From Gemmatimonadota bacterium (lineage in GTDB: Bacteria > Gemmatimonadota > Gemmatimonadetes > Gemmatimonadales > Gemmatimonadaceae): a DNA stretch of 64,000 nucleotides. Of this stretch, positions 53,278 to 63,985 are shown piece by piece. Made by a program: the position numbers and the translations under genes. The stretch lies in NCBI GenBank assembly GCA_014192065.1, contig BJHH01000003.1, forward strand, positions 47,835 to 111,834, in the 5' to 3' direction. Numbering within the stretch: the first letter of the stretch is position 1; each line of letters begins with the position of its first letter. The notes beneath the pieces were generated by a model. The model was not told the DNA's origin, made no database searches, and worked only from the letters and a program-made list of their open reading frames with translations.

Positions 53278-54012
53278 ATGCAGATCGATCTGACAGGAAA
53301 GCGGGCGCTGGTGACGGGGTCCACGCGCGGAATCGGTCGCGCCATCGCCGGCGCGCTTGCGTCGTGTGGCGCCGCCGTGGCGATCGTCGGCCGCGACAAG
53401 GCGAAGGCCGAGTCAGTGGCCGCCGAGATCACCGGCGCCAAGGGGTTTGGCTGCGACGTGTGTGTTCCGGCGGAGATCGAACAACTCGTGGCCGACGTCG
53501 AAGCTGCGCTCGGTGGAATCGACATCCTCGTGAACAACGCCGGCATCACGCGTGACAACCTGATGCTCCGCATGAAGGACGACGACTGGGACGCCGTGCT
53601 GGACGCGAATCTGCGATCGGCCTTCCTGATGACCAGGGCTTCGTGCCGCGGCATGATGAAGCGCCGCTTCGGCCGGATCATCAACATCACGAGCGTCGTC
53701 GGGCTGATGGGGAACAAGGGGCAGGCCAACTATGCTTCCAGTAAAGCAGGCTTGATTGGTCTGACCAAGTCGGTGGCCAAGGAACTGAGCTCACGCAACA
53801 TCCTGTGCAACGCCATCGCACCGGGGTTCATCGAGACCGACATGACGGCTGCGATGACTCCGGAAGCGCGGGAGGCGCTCATCACAGGGATCCCGCTCGA
53901 GCGCCTTGGCCAGCCTGAAGACGTTGCATCTGCCGTCGTCTGGCTGGCGAGCGACTTGGCTGCCTACGTAACTGGCCAGGTGATCGTCATCGACGGTGGG
54001 CTTGCGACCTGA
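53278..54012 (+). CDS. fabG: 3-oxoacyl-ACP reductase
   Basis: NADPH-dependent reduction of beta-ketoacyl-ACP. It has 244 residues, short-chain dehydrogenase fold. The cofactor loop is GSTRGIGRA, then NNAGITRDN; the catalytic Ser139, Tyr152 and Lys156 (YASSK) are in order. The C-terminal GQVIVIDGGLAT matches FabG. ATG 53278 is chosen over an in-frame upstream start at 53239 that overlaps fabD. The stop codon falls within the probable -35 box of the acpP promoter. Confidence 0.95.
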   Translation: MQIDLTGKRALVTGSTRGIGRAIAGALASCGAAVAIVGRDKAKAESVAAEITGAKGFGCDVCVPAEIEQLVADVEAALGGIDILVNNAGITRDNLMLRMKDDDWDAVLDANLRSAFLMTRASCRGMMKRRFGRIINITSVVGLMGNKGQANYASSKAGLIGLTKSVAKELSSRNILCNAIAPGFIETDMTAAMTPEAREALITGIPLERLGQPEDVASAVVWLASDLAAYVTGQVIVIDGGLAT

Positions 54013-54037
54013 CTGTGGTCCATCCCACAACTATATT
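54009..54037 (+). promoter_or_regulatory. Internal promoter for acpP-fabF
   Basis: CTGACT (54009-54014), an exact 17-base spacer, TATATT (54032-54037). The fabG stop TGA (54010-54012) is part of the -35 box. A leader of about 37 nt would contain GAGG nine bases before the acpP GTG start. Confidence 0.55.
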
Positions 54038-54080
54038 CCTGGCGTTGCCTCCCACCCTTTTCAGTACCGAGGTTTAGCCC

Positions 54081-54320
54081 GTGGCCGATCATTCCGCGAA
54101 GGTCAAGGACATTATTGAGAAGGAACTCGGCGTAGAGCGCGAGAAGCTTACCGACGAGGCCAGTTTTATCGAGGACCTTGGCGCCGACAGCCTGGATATC
54201 GTCGAACTCGTCATGGAGTTCGAGAAAGAATTCAATATTGACATCCCGGATGAGGATGCAGAGAAGCTTCGCACGGTCGGCGATGCGATCAGCTATCTGA
54301 ATCAGAAGCTCGAGGCGTAG
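54081..54320 (+). CDS. acpP: Acyl carrier protein
   Basis: Carries growing acyl chains on a phosphopantetheine arm. It has 79 residues, very acidic. The attachment Ser is S37 in [16 protein letters not shown]. The start is GTG 54081. A separate promoter just upstream fits the high level at which ACP is needed. The last base of its stop (TAG) is the first base of the fabF GTG. Confidence 0.97.
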   Translation: MADHSAKVKDIIEKELGVEREKLTDEASFIEDLGADSLDIVELVMEFEKEFNIDIPDEDAEKLRTVGDAISYLNQKLEA

Positions 54321-55561
54321 TGCGGCGTCGCGTCGTCGTCACCGGCCTCGGCTGCGTGACGCCCGTCGGCAACGACGTGGCGACGACGTGGCAGGCGCTG
54401 CTCGACGGCAAGTCGGGCGGTGGACCGATCACGCGCTTCGATTCGTCGAAGCACAAGCTCCACTTCGCTTGTGAAGTGAAGGGGTTCGATCCGTCGCTGT
54501 ACATGGACCGAAAGGAGGCCAAGCGGTCCGACCTCTACACGCAGTTCGCGTTGGCCGCCGCCGTCCAGGCGATGCGCGACGCGGGTTTCGAGCACGGGGG
54601 ATACGACCCGCTCATGACGGGCGTGATCGTGGGAAGCGGTATCGGTGGGATCGCCACGTTCGAGGCGCAGCACGACGTCTTCCGCGACGCGGGCCCGAAC
54701 CGCATCTCCGCCTTTTTCGTCCCGATGTTCATCGGCGATATTGCGGCCGGCGTGGTGTCGATGCGATTTGGTGCCAAGGGCCCAAACTTTGCAACCCAGT
54801 CGGCCTGTGCGACCAGCTCCCACGCGATCGGCGAGGCGTGCCGCCACGTCTCCTATGGCGATGCCGACGTCATGATCGCTGGCGGGTCGGAGGCGGCGGT
54901 GAGCCCGATGGCGATGGGCGGCTTTGCCAACATGCAGGCCCTGTCGGAGCGCAACGATTCACCGACTACGGCCAGCCGTCCGTTCGACTCCACGCGTGAC
55001 GGGTTCGTGCTCGGCGAAGGGTCGGGAATCGTGATCCTCGAGGAACTCGGACACGCGCTCCGACGCGGAGCCCGCATCTATGGCGAGGTCGCGGGGTATG
55101 GTGCCACGGGAGATGCCTACCATCTCACCGGCCAGCCTGCCAATCACGAGGGTTTGCAGCGTTCTATGCGCCGTGCGCTCGAAGACGCGAGCCTGACGCC
55201 AGCCGATGTGCAGTACGTGAACGCGCACGGTACCAGCACGCCGATGAACGACTCGAACGAGATTCGTGCGATCCGCACCGTATTCGGCGCGCACGCGGAC
55301 GGCATCAACGTCAGTTCGACGAAGTCGGCGACTGGACATATGCTTGGCGCGGCTGGAGCGGTGGAAGCAATTGTCTCTTTGCTGACGATCGTCAACGGCA
55401 TCATTCCGCCCACGATCAACCTGCATTCGCAGGACCCCGAGTGCGACCTGAATTGTACGCCGAACACGCCGGTAACCCGTAACGTGTCAGCGGTACTATC
55501 GAATTCAAGCGGCTTCGGCGGCCATAACGCGACGATCGCCATGCGGCGGCTGGCCGGCTGA
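54320..55561 (+). CDS. fabF: Beta-ketoacyl-ACP synthase II
   Basis: Elongating condensing enzyme. It has 413 residues. It begins RRRVVVTGLGCVTPVG; the catalytic Cys163 (SACATSSHAIGEA), His303 (NAHGTSTPMND) and His340 (KSATGHMLGAAGA) are in place. GTG 54320 overlaps the acpP stop by one base, and the fabF stop overlaps mqnE by one base (TGATG), linking fatty-acid and menaquinone genes in one transcript. Confidence 0.96.
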   Translation: MRRRVVVTGLGCVTPVGNDVATTWQALLDGKSGGGPITRFDSSKHKLHFACEVKGFDPSLYMDRKEAKRSDLYTQFALAAAVQAMRDAGFEHGGYDPLMTGVIVGSGIGGIATFEAQHDVFRDAGPNRISAFFVPMFIGDIAAGVVSMRFGAKGPNFATQSACATSSHAIGEACRHVSYGDADVMIAGGSEAAVSPMAMGGFANMQALSERNDSPTTASRPFDSTRDGFVLGEGSGIVILEELGHALRRGARIYGEVAGYGATGDAYHLTGQPANHEGLQRSMRRALEDASLTPADVQYVNAHGTSTPMNDSNEIRAIRTVFGAHADGINVSSTKSATGHMLGAAGAVEAIVSLLTIVNGIIPPTINLHSQDPECDLNCTPNTPVTRNVSAVLSNSSGFGGHNATIAMRRLAG

Positions 55562-56712
55562 TGGACCTCGGGCGCGTGTCGGACACCGCGCTGCGCCGGA
55601 TGGGCGGGAAGCTCGCGGCAGGCGAGCGGCTGACCACTCACGACGCGCTCGATCTGTACCGGACGAGTGACCTGTCCGGCCTTGGGTACCTCGCTGACAC
55701 CGTGAACCGCGCGAAGAATGGCGACGTGGTGACCTTCGCGGCGAACCAGCATATCAACCCGACGAACGTTTGCGTACTCCGCACGACCTGCACCTTCTGC
55801 GGTTACGCGCGACTCCCGAAAGAAGCTGGCGCGTATCGATACACGCTCGATCAGGTGCTCGCCGAGGCCGCGCACGCGGCCGACGGACTGACCCGCGAGT
55901 TCCACATCGTCGGCGGCCTCGACATGCAGGCCGGCCTCGAGTACTACCAGGCAATGTTTCGTGCGCTCAAGTCACAGTTTCCGCATGTCCATATCAAGGC
56001 GCTCACAGCGGTCGAGATCGCGCACATTGCGCGCATCGAGAAGATGACGTGGCGTGACGTGCTGATCGCATTGCGCGAGGCAGGTCTCGACACGCTACCG
56101 GGCGGCGGCGCCGAGACGTTCAGTGCCGCGGTGCGCGAACAGATCGCGGGCAAAAAGCTCGCCGGCGCCGACTACATCGGTGTCCATCGAACGGCACACG
56201 AGCTGGGTATTCGCTCCAACTGCACGATGCTGTACGGGCATGTGGAAACGCTGGAGGATCGCGTCGCCCATCTGGCAATGCTCCGTGGCCTGCAGGACGA
56301 GACCGGCGGCTTTCTGGCATACATCCCGCTAGCGTATCACCCGGACGACAACGAACTCGGCAGGCAGCTCGGGCGCCAAGGCACCTCGACGCAGGGTGTT
56401 GACGACCTCAAGATGGTGGCGGTCGGGCGGCTTTTCCTCGACAACTTCCAGCACGTGAAATCGCACTGGATCATGGTGACGCCGTTCCTGTCGCAGATCG
56501 CGCTCCACTATGGAGTCAACGACATCGAAGGTACCGTCGTTCGGGAAAAGATCTACCACGCGGTCGGTGCGCACACGCCGCAGGGCATGACGCTCGACCA
56601 AGTGCTCGCGCTCATCCGCGGCGCCGGCAAACAGCCAGCAGAGCGAGATTCGCTGTATCGCATCTTGCGGACGTTTGACGCGAGCGTGCCACCCGGTGCG
56701 GTGCCAGTATGA
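55561..56712 (+). CDS. mqnE: Aminofutalosine synthase MqnE (radical SAM), unusual Cys spacing
   Basis: Second step of the futalosine menaquinone route: joins 3-[(1-carboxyvinyl)oxy]benzoate and S-adenosylmethionine to give aminofutalosine. It has 383 residues. Features include FAANQHINPTNVC, FHIVGGLDMQAGLEYY, DTLPGGGAETFS and SQIALHYGVNDIEGTVV. The cluster cysteines are C71, C77 and C80, that is C-x5-C-x2-C instead of the usual C-x3-C-x2-C; the MqnC paralogue downstream keeps the usual spacing. Start ATG 55561 overlaps the fabF stop. Coupled to mqnA by ATGA. Confidence 0.88.
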   Translation: MDLGRVSDTALRRMGGKLAAGERLTTHDALDLYRTSDLSGLGYLADTVNRAKNGDVVTFAANQHINPTNVCVLRTTCTFCGYARLPKEAGAYRYTLDQVLAEAAHAADGLTREFHIVGGLDMQAGLEYYQAMFRALKSQFPHVHIKALTAVEIAHIARIEKMTWRDVLIALREAGLDTLPGGGAETFSAAVREQIAGKKLAGADYIGVHRTAHELGIRSNCTMLYGHVETLEDRVAHLAMLRGLQDETGGFLAYIPLAYHPDDNELGRQLGRQGTSTQGVDDLKMVAVGRLFLDNFQHVKSHWIMVTPFLSQIALHYGVNDIEGTVVREKIYHAVGAHTPQGMTLDQVLALIRGAGKQPAERDSLYRILRTFDASVPPGAVPV

Positions 56713-56751
56713 GCGACCGCATGAGCGACCGCATGAGCGACCGCATGAGCG
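56709..56751 (+). repeat. Tandem repeat generating four start codons in mqnA
   Basis: ATGAGCGACCGC is present three times (56709-56720, 56721-56732, 56733-56744) followed by ATGAGCG (56745-56751). Every unit starts with an in-frame ATG and encodes MSDR. None is preceded by a Shine-Dalgarno-like sequence. Confidence 0.95.
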
Positions 56752-57590
56752 TTGGTCGGATTCCGTATGTGAACTGCTACCCGGTCTACGGGGCGATCGA
56801 TCGCGGCATCGTGCCGCTGACTGCCACGATCGTCAACGGCGTCCCCACGGCACTGAACTCGATGATGGCGTCCGGTGCGCTCGACGTGAGCGTCGTATCG
56901 GCGGTCGCATATGCGTGCAACTGGGAGCGGTATCTGTTGCTGCCCGACCTCGCGATTAGCTGCGATGGACCGGTGCGGAGTGTGATGCTGTTCAGCGATC
57001 GACCGGCGACTGAGTTGGGCGGGACGGATGTCCTCGTGAGTCGCAGCTCGATGACGAGCGTCTACCTGCTCGAGCTCCTGTTCGAACATGTCTGGCACGC
57101 CAGCCCAAACTTCGTGCCGGGCGACGCCGAAGCTGGCGACGTGGCCGCCGCCGCCACGCACGGACGGTCGGATTCCACGCCTGCGGCACGGCTCGTCATT
57201 GGCGATGCGGCGCTCATGCTCGCCACTGGTGCGATTGCCAGCCATTACGCCTATCAGTACGACCTCGGCGCCGTGTGGAAGCAGTGGACCGGACTGCCGT
57301 TCGTTTTCGCGGTCTGGGTTGCCAATCGGACCGCGCCGACGGCCGCCGTGCTCGGCGTGCACGCGGCGCTGATTGAAAGCCGCGACTGGGGGCTCCAGCA
57401 CCTCGACGTGCTGGCGCGTGAAGCGGCGGAGCAGACGGGCGTGGCCACGGCGGCGTGCGCGGAATACCTCGCCGGTCTCGACTATGGCTTGAGCGACCTG
57501 CACCTCGGTGGCCTCACTGACTTTTACCGGCGCCTCACGCTCGCAGGACGTGTGAATCCCGGCCGGTTGTCCTTTCTCCCGGCGGCCTGA
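56709..57590 (+). CDS. mqnA: Chorismate dehydratase MqnA
   Basis: First step of the futalosine route: dehydrates chorismate to 3-[(1-carboxyvinyl)oxy]benzoate. It has 293 residues from the first ATG. The protein has a periplasmic-binding-protein-like fold; VGRIPYVNCYPVYGAI opens the conserved part, followed by GVPTALNSMM and DVSVVSAVAYA. Four in-frame ATG codons (56709, 56721, 56733, 56745) come from a 12-bp tandem repeat, so the true start is uncertain; the last gives 281 residues and is closest to the conserved sequence. The first overlaps the mqnE stop as ATGA. Confidence 0.9.
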   Translation: MSDRMSDRMSDRMSVGRIPYVNCYPVYGAIDRGIVPLTATIVNGVPTALNSMMASGALDVSVVSAVAYACNWERYLLLPDLAISCDGPVRSVMLFSDRPATELGGTDVLVSRSSMTSVYLLELLFEHVWHASPNFVPGDAEAGDVAAAATHGRSDSTPAARLVIGDAALMLATGAIASHYAYQYDLGAVWKQWTGLPFVFAVWVANRTAPTAAVLGVHAALIESRDWGLQHLDVLAREAAEQTGVATAACAEYLAGLDYGLSDLHLGGLTDFYRRLTLAGRVNPGRLSFLPAA

Positions 57591-58622
57591 GTGTCCAAAG
57601 ACCTGCTCGACTACTACAATCGCGCGCCGCTCCTCGAGCTTGGCGCCGACGCCGATCGCGTTCGCAAGTTGCTGCACCCAGAAGGCATCGTCACGTACAT
57701 CGTCGATCGCAACATCAACTACACGAACGTCTGTGTGGCCGACTGCGGCTTCTGTGCATTCTACCGGCGCCCGCAGGACAACGAAGGATGGACGCTGTCC
57801 TACGAACAGATCGGCGCAAAGATCGAAGAGGTCAAGGCGCTTGGTGGTGTGCAAATCCTGATCCAGGGCGGGCACAACCCCTACATCCCATTCGAGTGGT
57901 ACCTCGACTTGCTGCGTTACATCAAGGCGCATCACCCGATCCACATCCACGGGTTCAGTCCGAGCGAGGTGGATTTTTGGAGCACGCTGTACCAGATGGA
58001 GGCCGTCGAGGTCATCCGAGAACTCGTGAAGGCCGGACTCGATTCGATCCCTGGCGGCGGCGGCGAGATTCTCGTCCAGCGTGTACGTGACCAGGTGGCC
58101 AAGAAGAAGGCTGGTGCTGACCGCTGGCTCGAGGTGATGGAGATCGCACACGGAGAAGGGCTGAAGACCAGCTGCACGATGATGTACGGCATCGGCGAAA
58201 CGCCGGCCGAACGCATCGAACATCTCACGAGACTCCGCGACCTGCAGGCGAGGACGGAGGGATTCACGGCGTTCATCTGCTGGCCGCTGCAGCCGGAAAA
58301 TACGCCAACGATGAGTCATATGCCGAAGACCGACGCGGTGGAGTACCTGCGGACCACGGCCTTCGCGCGCACGGTGCTCGACAACATCCCGAACATTCAG
58401 GCGAGTTGGGTGACGATGGGTCTGAAGGTCGGCCAGACGGCACTGCATTACGGGTGCAACGACTTCGGGTCGCTCATGCTTGAGGAAAACGTCGTGTCGG
58501 CAGCGAACACCACCCATCGGACAACGACGGATGAAATGGAGGCGCTGATTCGTGGCGCCGGGTTTGAGCCGCGCCGTCGGCGCCAGAACTACCAGCTCAT
58601 CGAGGCGCACGCGGTCGCCTGA
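57591..58622 (+). CDS. mqnC: Cyclic dehypoxanthine futalosine synthase MqnC (radical SAM)
   Basis: Forms the cyclic intermediate of the futalosine menaquinone route. It has 343 residues. The 4Fe-4S site is C48-x3-C52-x2-C55 in TNVCVADCGFCAFYR. ILIQGGHNPYIPFEWY, HIHGFSPSEVDF, SIPGGGGEIL and MYGIGETPAERIEH are characteristic. GTG 57591 directly follows the mqnA stop. mqnB and mqnD are not in the window. Confidence 0.95.
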   Translation: MSKDLLDYYNRAPLLELGADADRVRKLLHPEGIVTYIVDRNINYTNVCVADCGFCAFYRRPQDNEGWTLSYEQIGAKIEEVKALGGVQILIQGGHNPYIPFEWYLDLLRYIKAHHPIHIHGFSPSEVDFWSTLYQMEAVEVIRELVKAGLDSIPGGGGEILVQRVRDQVAKKKAGADRWLEVMEIAHGEGLKTSCTMMYGIGETPAERIEHLTRLRDLQARTEGFTAFICWPLQPENTPTMSHMPKTDAVEYLRTTAFARTVLDNIPNIQASWVTMGLKVGQTALHYGCNDFGSLMLEENVVSAANTTHRTTTDEMEALIRGAGFEPRRRRQNYQLIEAHAVA

Positions 58623-58643
58623 TGGCGACTCCGCGACCCCCCT

Positions 58644-59147
58644 ATGCCACACGTTGACCACGCACGTCCTGAGTTTCGCGTAGGCGTCGGATACGATTCG
58701 CACCGCTTTGGGCCCGGCGACGCCGTATTGCTCGGAGGCGTGCGCATTCCGGCCGCGGCGTCGCTTATCGGGCACTCTGATGCCGACGCCGTCGCGCATG
58801 CGATCACTGATGCGATCCTCGGGGCAGCGGCCCTCGGCGACATCGGCGCGCTCTTTCCCGATACCGACACGGACAATAAGAACCGCGACTCCATCCAGAT
58901 GTTGGTCTTGGCGGCGCGAATGGTGCACGCCGCCGGCTGGACCGTCACGAATGTCGACGTCACTGTGGTGTGCGAAACGCCGAACATCGCGCGCGCGCGT
59001 GAGGCCATGCGCCGCACGCTGGCCGCCGCGCTGGACGTCTCCGTCGACGCGGTCTGGGTGAAGGGCAAGACGAACGAGCGCATGGGCTGGATTGGCCGAG
59101 GCGAAGGAATCGCGGTGATCGCGGTCGCATCGCTCGCGCGCGGATAG
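58644..59147 (+). CDS. ispF: 2-C-methyl-D-erythritol 2,4-cyclodiphosphate synthase
   Basis: MEP-pathway enzyme that releases CMP to form the cyclic diphosphate. It has 167 residues. The metal site GVGYDSHRF (Asp/His), then LLGGVRIP, GHSDADAVAHAITDAILGAA and GDIGALFPDTD are all typical; the C-terminal KGKTNERMGWIGRGEG follows. ATG 58644 gives a ten-residue leader before the conserved start. It may be co-transcribed with mqnC, 21 bases upstream; isoprenoids are needed for the menaquinone side chain. Confidence 0.96.
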   Translation: MPHVDHARPEFRVGVGYDSHRFGPGDAVLLGGVRIPAAASLIGHSDADAVAHAITDAILGAAALGDIGALFPDTDTDNKNRDSIQMLVLAARMVHAAGWTVTNVDVTVVCETPNIARAREAMRRTLAAALDVSVDAVWVKGKTNERMGWIGRGEGIAVIAVASLARG

Positions 59148-59154
59148 GCACTCT

Positions 59155-59793
59155 GTGACTCACCTGATCGCATATCTCGACCAGGTCTCGCTGGCGACGC
59201 TGTATGCGCTGCTCGCGCTCATCTCGTTTATCGAAGGGATGTTCCCTCCGATGCCGGCCGACATCATCGTCGCGCTCGGCGCGTTCTTGGCGGCGCAGCG
59301 CGGGGCAAATCTCTGGTTGACCATCGCGTTGACTGTCGGCGGGATGTCGGCCGGCTCCACCGTGGTGTACTGGGTGGCCCGGCGGTTCGGCGCCGCCTGG
59401 ATGCACGAGCGACTCCGTCGGATGGGAGTCGACAAGGCCGAGCGACGCATCGAGGCGCTTTACGGCCGCTATGGCCTCGTCGCGCTGTTCATCGGGCGGC
59501 TCATTCCAGGCCTGAGGATGTTGGTGCCACCGGCGGCCGGTATGCTCCGGGTGCCATTTTGGAAGGCCATATCGCTCATCACGCTCGCGTCGCTTATCTG
59601 GTACGGACTGATCGCCGCACTGGCATTCCGCGTAGGCAGCGATTGGGAGCTGTTCCGCGACGCGGTGGAGCGGCTGCTCGCTCGCGTCGGGTTGACCGCG
59701 GCAGCATTTCTGCTTCTGACTGGGCTTGTTCTCTGGGCCATTTGGCGGCAGCGAAGGTTTCGGAAGGACTCGGAGAAGGCGCCAGTCCCTTAG
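59155..59793 (+). CDS. DedA-family (SNARE-associated) membrane protein
   Basis: DedA/VTT-domain inner-membrane protein of 212 residues, with about five hydrophobic segments. FIEGMFPPMPADIIVALGAF and RFGAAWMHERLRRMG are family-like, and the key region YGLVALFIGRLIPGLRMLVPPAAGML contains the conserved F/YxRxxPGxR (here FIGRLIPGLR). Some family members act as undecaprenyl-phosphate or lipid flippases; the specific substrate here is unknown. GTG 59155 starts seven bases after ispF. Confidence 0.88.
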   Translation: MTHLIAYLDQVSLATLYALLALISFIEGMFPPMPADIIVALGAFLAAQRGANLWLTIALTVGGMSAGSTVVYWVARRFGAAWMHERLRRMGVDKAERRIEALYGRYGLVALFIGRLIPGLRMLVPPAAGMLRVPFWKAISLITLASLIWYGLIAALAFRVGSDWELFRDAVERLLARVGLTAAAFLLLTGLVLWAIWRQRRFRKDSEKAPVP

Positions 59794-59802
59794 GTTATTC
59801 GC

Positions 59803-60720
59803 GTGGCCCGCAGCGTCACCTCTCCGCATAACCGCGCATTTCTCATCGAACGCTTCGGCGAGTTCTTGGCGCTTGAGCAGGGTTCGAGTGCCCGTACCAC
59901 AGAGGCGTACGCCCGCGATTTGACCCGCTTGGCTGACTGGTGCGTCGGGAAGCGAATCGGTGCCCCGGGCGAGGCGACGCCTGCAGACTTACGAGCCTTC
60001 GTGTACTACTTGAAGGACCTTGGCCTAGCTCCCTCCAGCATAAGGCGTTCCATCAGCGCGATCAGGACGTACTACAAGTTCCTCGTCGGAGAGCACGCCG
60101 TCGCCGCCGACCCGTCGCTCAAGCTCGAAACACCGAAGCGATGGCGCACGCTGCCCGAGGTGCTGTCGGCAGACAATGTCCGCAAGCTCATCGAGTCAGT
60201 TTCGATCGATGAGCCGCTGGCATTTCGGGACCGAGCCATGCTGGAACTCGGCTATGGTGGCGGGCTACGAGTGAGTGAGTGGATCGGCATCAGCGTTCAA
60301 GACCTCATGATGGACGACGGCGTGATCCGGGTGTTCGGAAAGGGGGCCAAGGAGCGGCTCGTCCCGATCGGCCGCTCGGCGATTGGGGCCGTCGGCATGT
60401 ATCTCCGCGAGTTGCGCCCACGCCTAGAGCGCGGAGAGGGGAAGGGCCGGCTCTTCCTCAATGCCCGCGGTCGGCCGCTCAGTCGAATGGGCGCATGGCA
60501 GATTCTGCGTAAATACGTCACGAAAGCTGGTATCAGTATTCGCGTGACACCGCACACGTTGCGGCATTCATTTGCCACGCACTTACTCGAGGGCGGCGCT
60601 GACCTGCGTGCCGTTCAGGAAATGCTCGGGCATGTCGACATCTCGACGACGCAGATCTACACCCACGTTGACCGCGAATACCTGCGGTCGGTGCATCGGC
60701 AGTTTCACCCAAGAGGATGA
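59803..60720 (+). CDS. xerD: Tyrosine recombinase XerC/XerD
   Basis: Site-specific recombinase resolving chromosome dimers at dif. It has 305 residues. The N-terminal SAM-like core-binding domain is about 10-100. Catalytic residues are Arg156 (GGLRVSE), Lys180 (VFGKGAKERLVPI), His251 and Arg254 (HTLRHSFATHLLEGG), His277 (MLGHVDI) and nucleophile Tyr286 (TQIYTH). The context is core metabolism and no att-like repeats flank it, so it is the housekeeping enzyme rather than an integrase. C versus D is not certain. The start is GTG 59803. Confidence 0.9.
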   Translation: MARSVTSPHNRAFLIERFGEFLALEQGSSARTTEAYARDLTRLADWCVGKRIGAPGEATPADLRAFVYYLKDLGLAPSSIRRSISAIRTYYKFLVGEHAVAADPSLKLETPKRWRTLPEVLSADNVRKLIESVSIDEPLAFRDRAMLELGYGGGLRVSEWIGISVQDLMMDDGVIRVFGKGAKERLVPIGRSAIGAVGMYLRELRPRLERGEGKGRLFLNARGRPLSRMGAWQILRKYVTKAGISIRVTPHTLRHSFATHLLEGGADLRAVQEMLGHVDISTTQIYTHVDREYLRSVHRQFHPRG

Positions 60721-60767
60721 CGTAGCCTGGCTTGGAGACCGGGCGTCCGATCCGCTAGGTTCACACC

Positions 60768-61397
60768 ATGATTCTTGTGGTGGACAACTACGACTCGTTT
60801 ACCTACAACCTCGTCCAGTACCTCGGCGAGCTTGGCGAGGAGCTCCGCGTTGAGCGGAACGATGCGATCACCGTCGACGAGGTGCAACGGCTCAGCCCCG
60901 AGGCGATTGTGCTCTCGCCCGGGCCCCGTACGCCAGCAGACGCCGGCATCTGCGTGCCACTCATCCGGCAGCTCGGGCCAACGGTGCCGATTCTTGGCGT
61001 TTGCCTCGGGCACCAGGCTATCGGCGCGGCGTACGGCGGCAAGGTGATCCGCGCACCGCGTGGCGTCATGCACGGCAAGACTTCGCTTGTCCGCCACGAC
61101 GGCAGTGGACTCTTTGAAGGCCTTCCAAGCCCGCTTCGGGTGATGCGCTACCATTCGCTGGTCGTCGAGCGGGCCTCGCTGCCTGCTGCGTTGGAAGTCA
61201 CCGCCACGGCCGTGGACGACGATTTGGAGATTCACGGCATGCGGCACCGCACCCATCCCGTCTGGGGCGTCCAGTTTCATCCCGAATCGGTGCTCACCGA
61301 GCGAGGGAAGGACCTGCTCGCGAACTTCCTGAAACAGGTCCGCCTGCCAGCGGGCGTCGGCGCCAGGGAGCCTGGGTCAGCAGCCGGTCAACGTTGA
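60768..61397 (+). CDS. pabA: Glutamine amidotransferase of anthranilate / aminodeoxychorismate synthase
   Basis: Supplies ammonia for anthranilate (tryptophan) or 4-amino-4-deoxychorismate (folate). It has 209 residues, class I amidotransferase. It opens MILVVDNYDSFTYNLVQYL; the nucleophile is Cys79 in GVCLGHQAIG, and the His-Glu pair is in VQFHPES. HGKTS and RYHSL are present, as in TrpG/PabA proteins. No trpE or pabB lies next to it, so one copy may serve both pathways; the symbol could equally be trpG. A 9-bp hairpin begins right after the stop. Confidence 0.92.
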   Translation: MILVVDNYDSFTYNLVQYLGELGEELRVERNDAITVDEVQRLSPEAIVLSPGPRTPADAGICVPLIRQLGPTVPILGVCLGHQAIGAAYGGKVIRAPRGVMHGKTSLVRHDGSGLFEGLPSPLRVMRYHSLVVERASLPAALEVTATAVDDDLEIHGMRHRTHPVWGVQFHPESVLTERGKDLLANFLKQVRLPAGVGAREPGSAAGQR

Positions 61398-61419
61398 CCT
61401 GTTCCGGCACCGGAACAGG
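61398..61419 (+). terminator. Small perfect hairpin after pabA/trpG
   Basis: CCTGTTCCG (61398-61406) pairs with CGGAACAGG (61411-61419) around a GCAC loop, directly after the stop codon. No T-tract follows, so termination activity is uncertain. Confidence 0.4.
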
Positions 61420-61523
61420 CCAGCCAAGCCGTTGAGGGGCATCACTTTGCGTTCTGCCCTGCACGGGCCTATCTTGCGTGGCGTGGATTTTGCATCCGCG
61501 TCCTTCTTTGAAGCGGTGCTCCT

Positions 61524-63982
<2,459 letters not shown>

Positions 63983-63985
63983 CCG

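Noticed and set aside
56553-58928. A 791-codon open frame on the minus strand opposite mqnE, mqnA and mqnC
   Set aside because: The plus strand carries three well-recognised genes with intact motifs. The minus frame reads as Arg/His/Val-rich sequence without domains, as expected for antisense shadows in high-GC DNA.
59803-60720. Phage or island integrase
   Set aside because: The gene lies within housekeeping genes, has XerC/D-like length and motifs, and no flanking direct repeats or mobile genes are seen; the neighbouring tRNA-Leu is 55 kb away.
61394-61425. A third stop-codon-overlapping promoter (TTGACC over the pabA stop) for kdsB
   Set aside because: No -10-like sequence lies 16-18 bases downstream; the region is GC-rich and occupied by the small hairpin.
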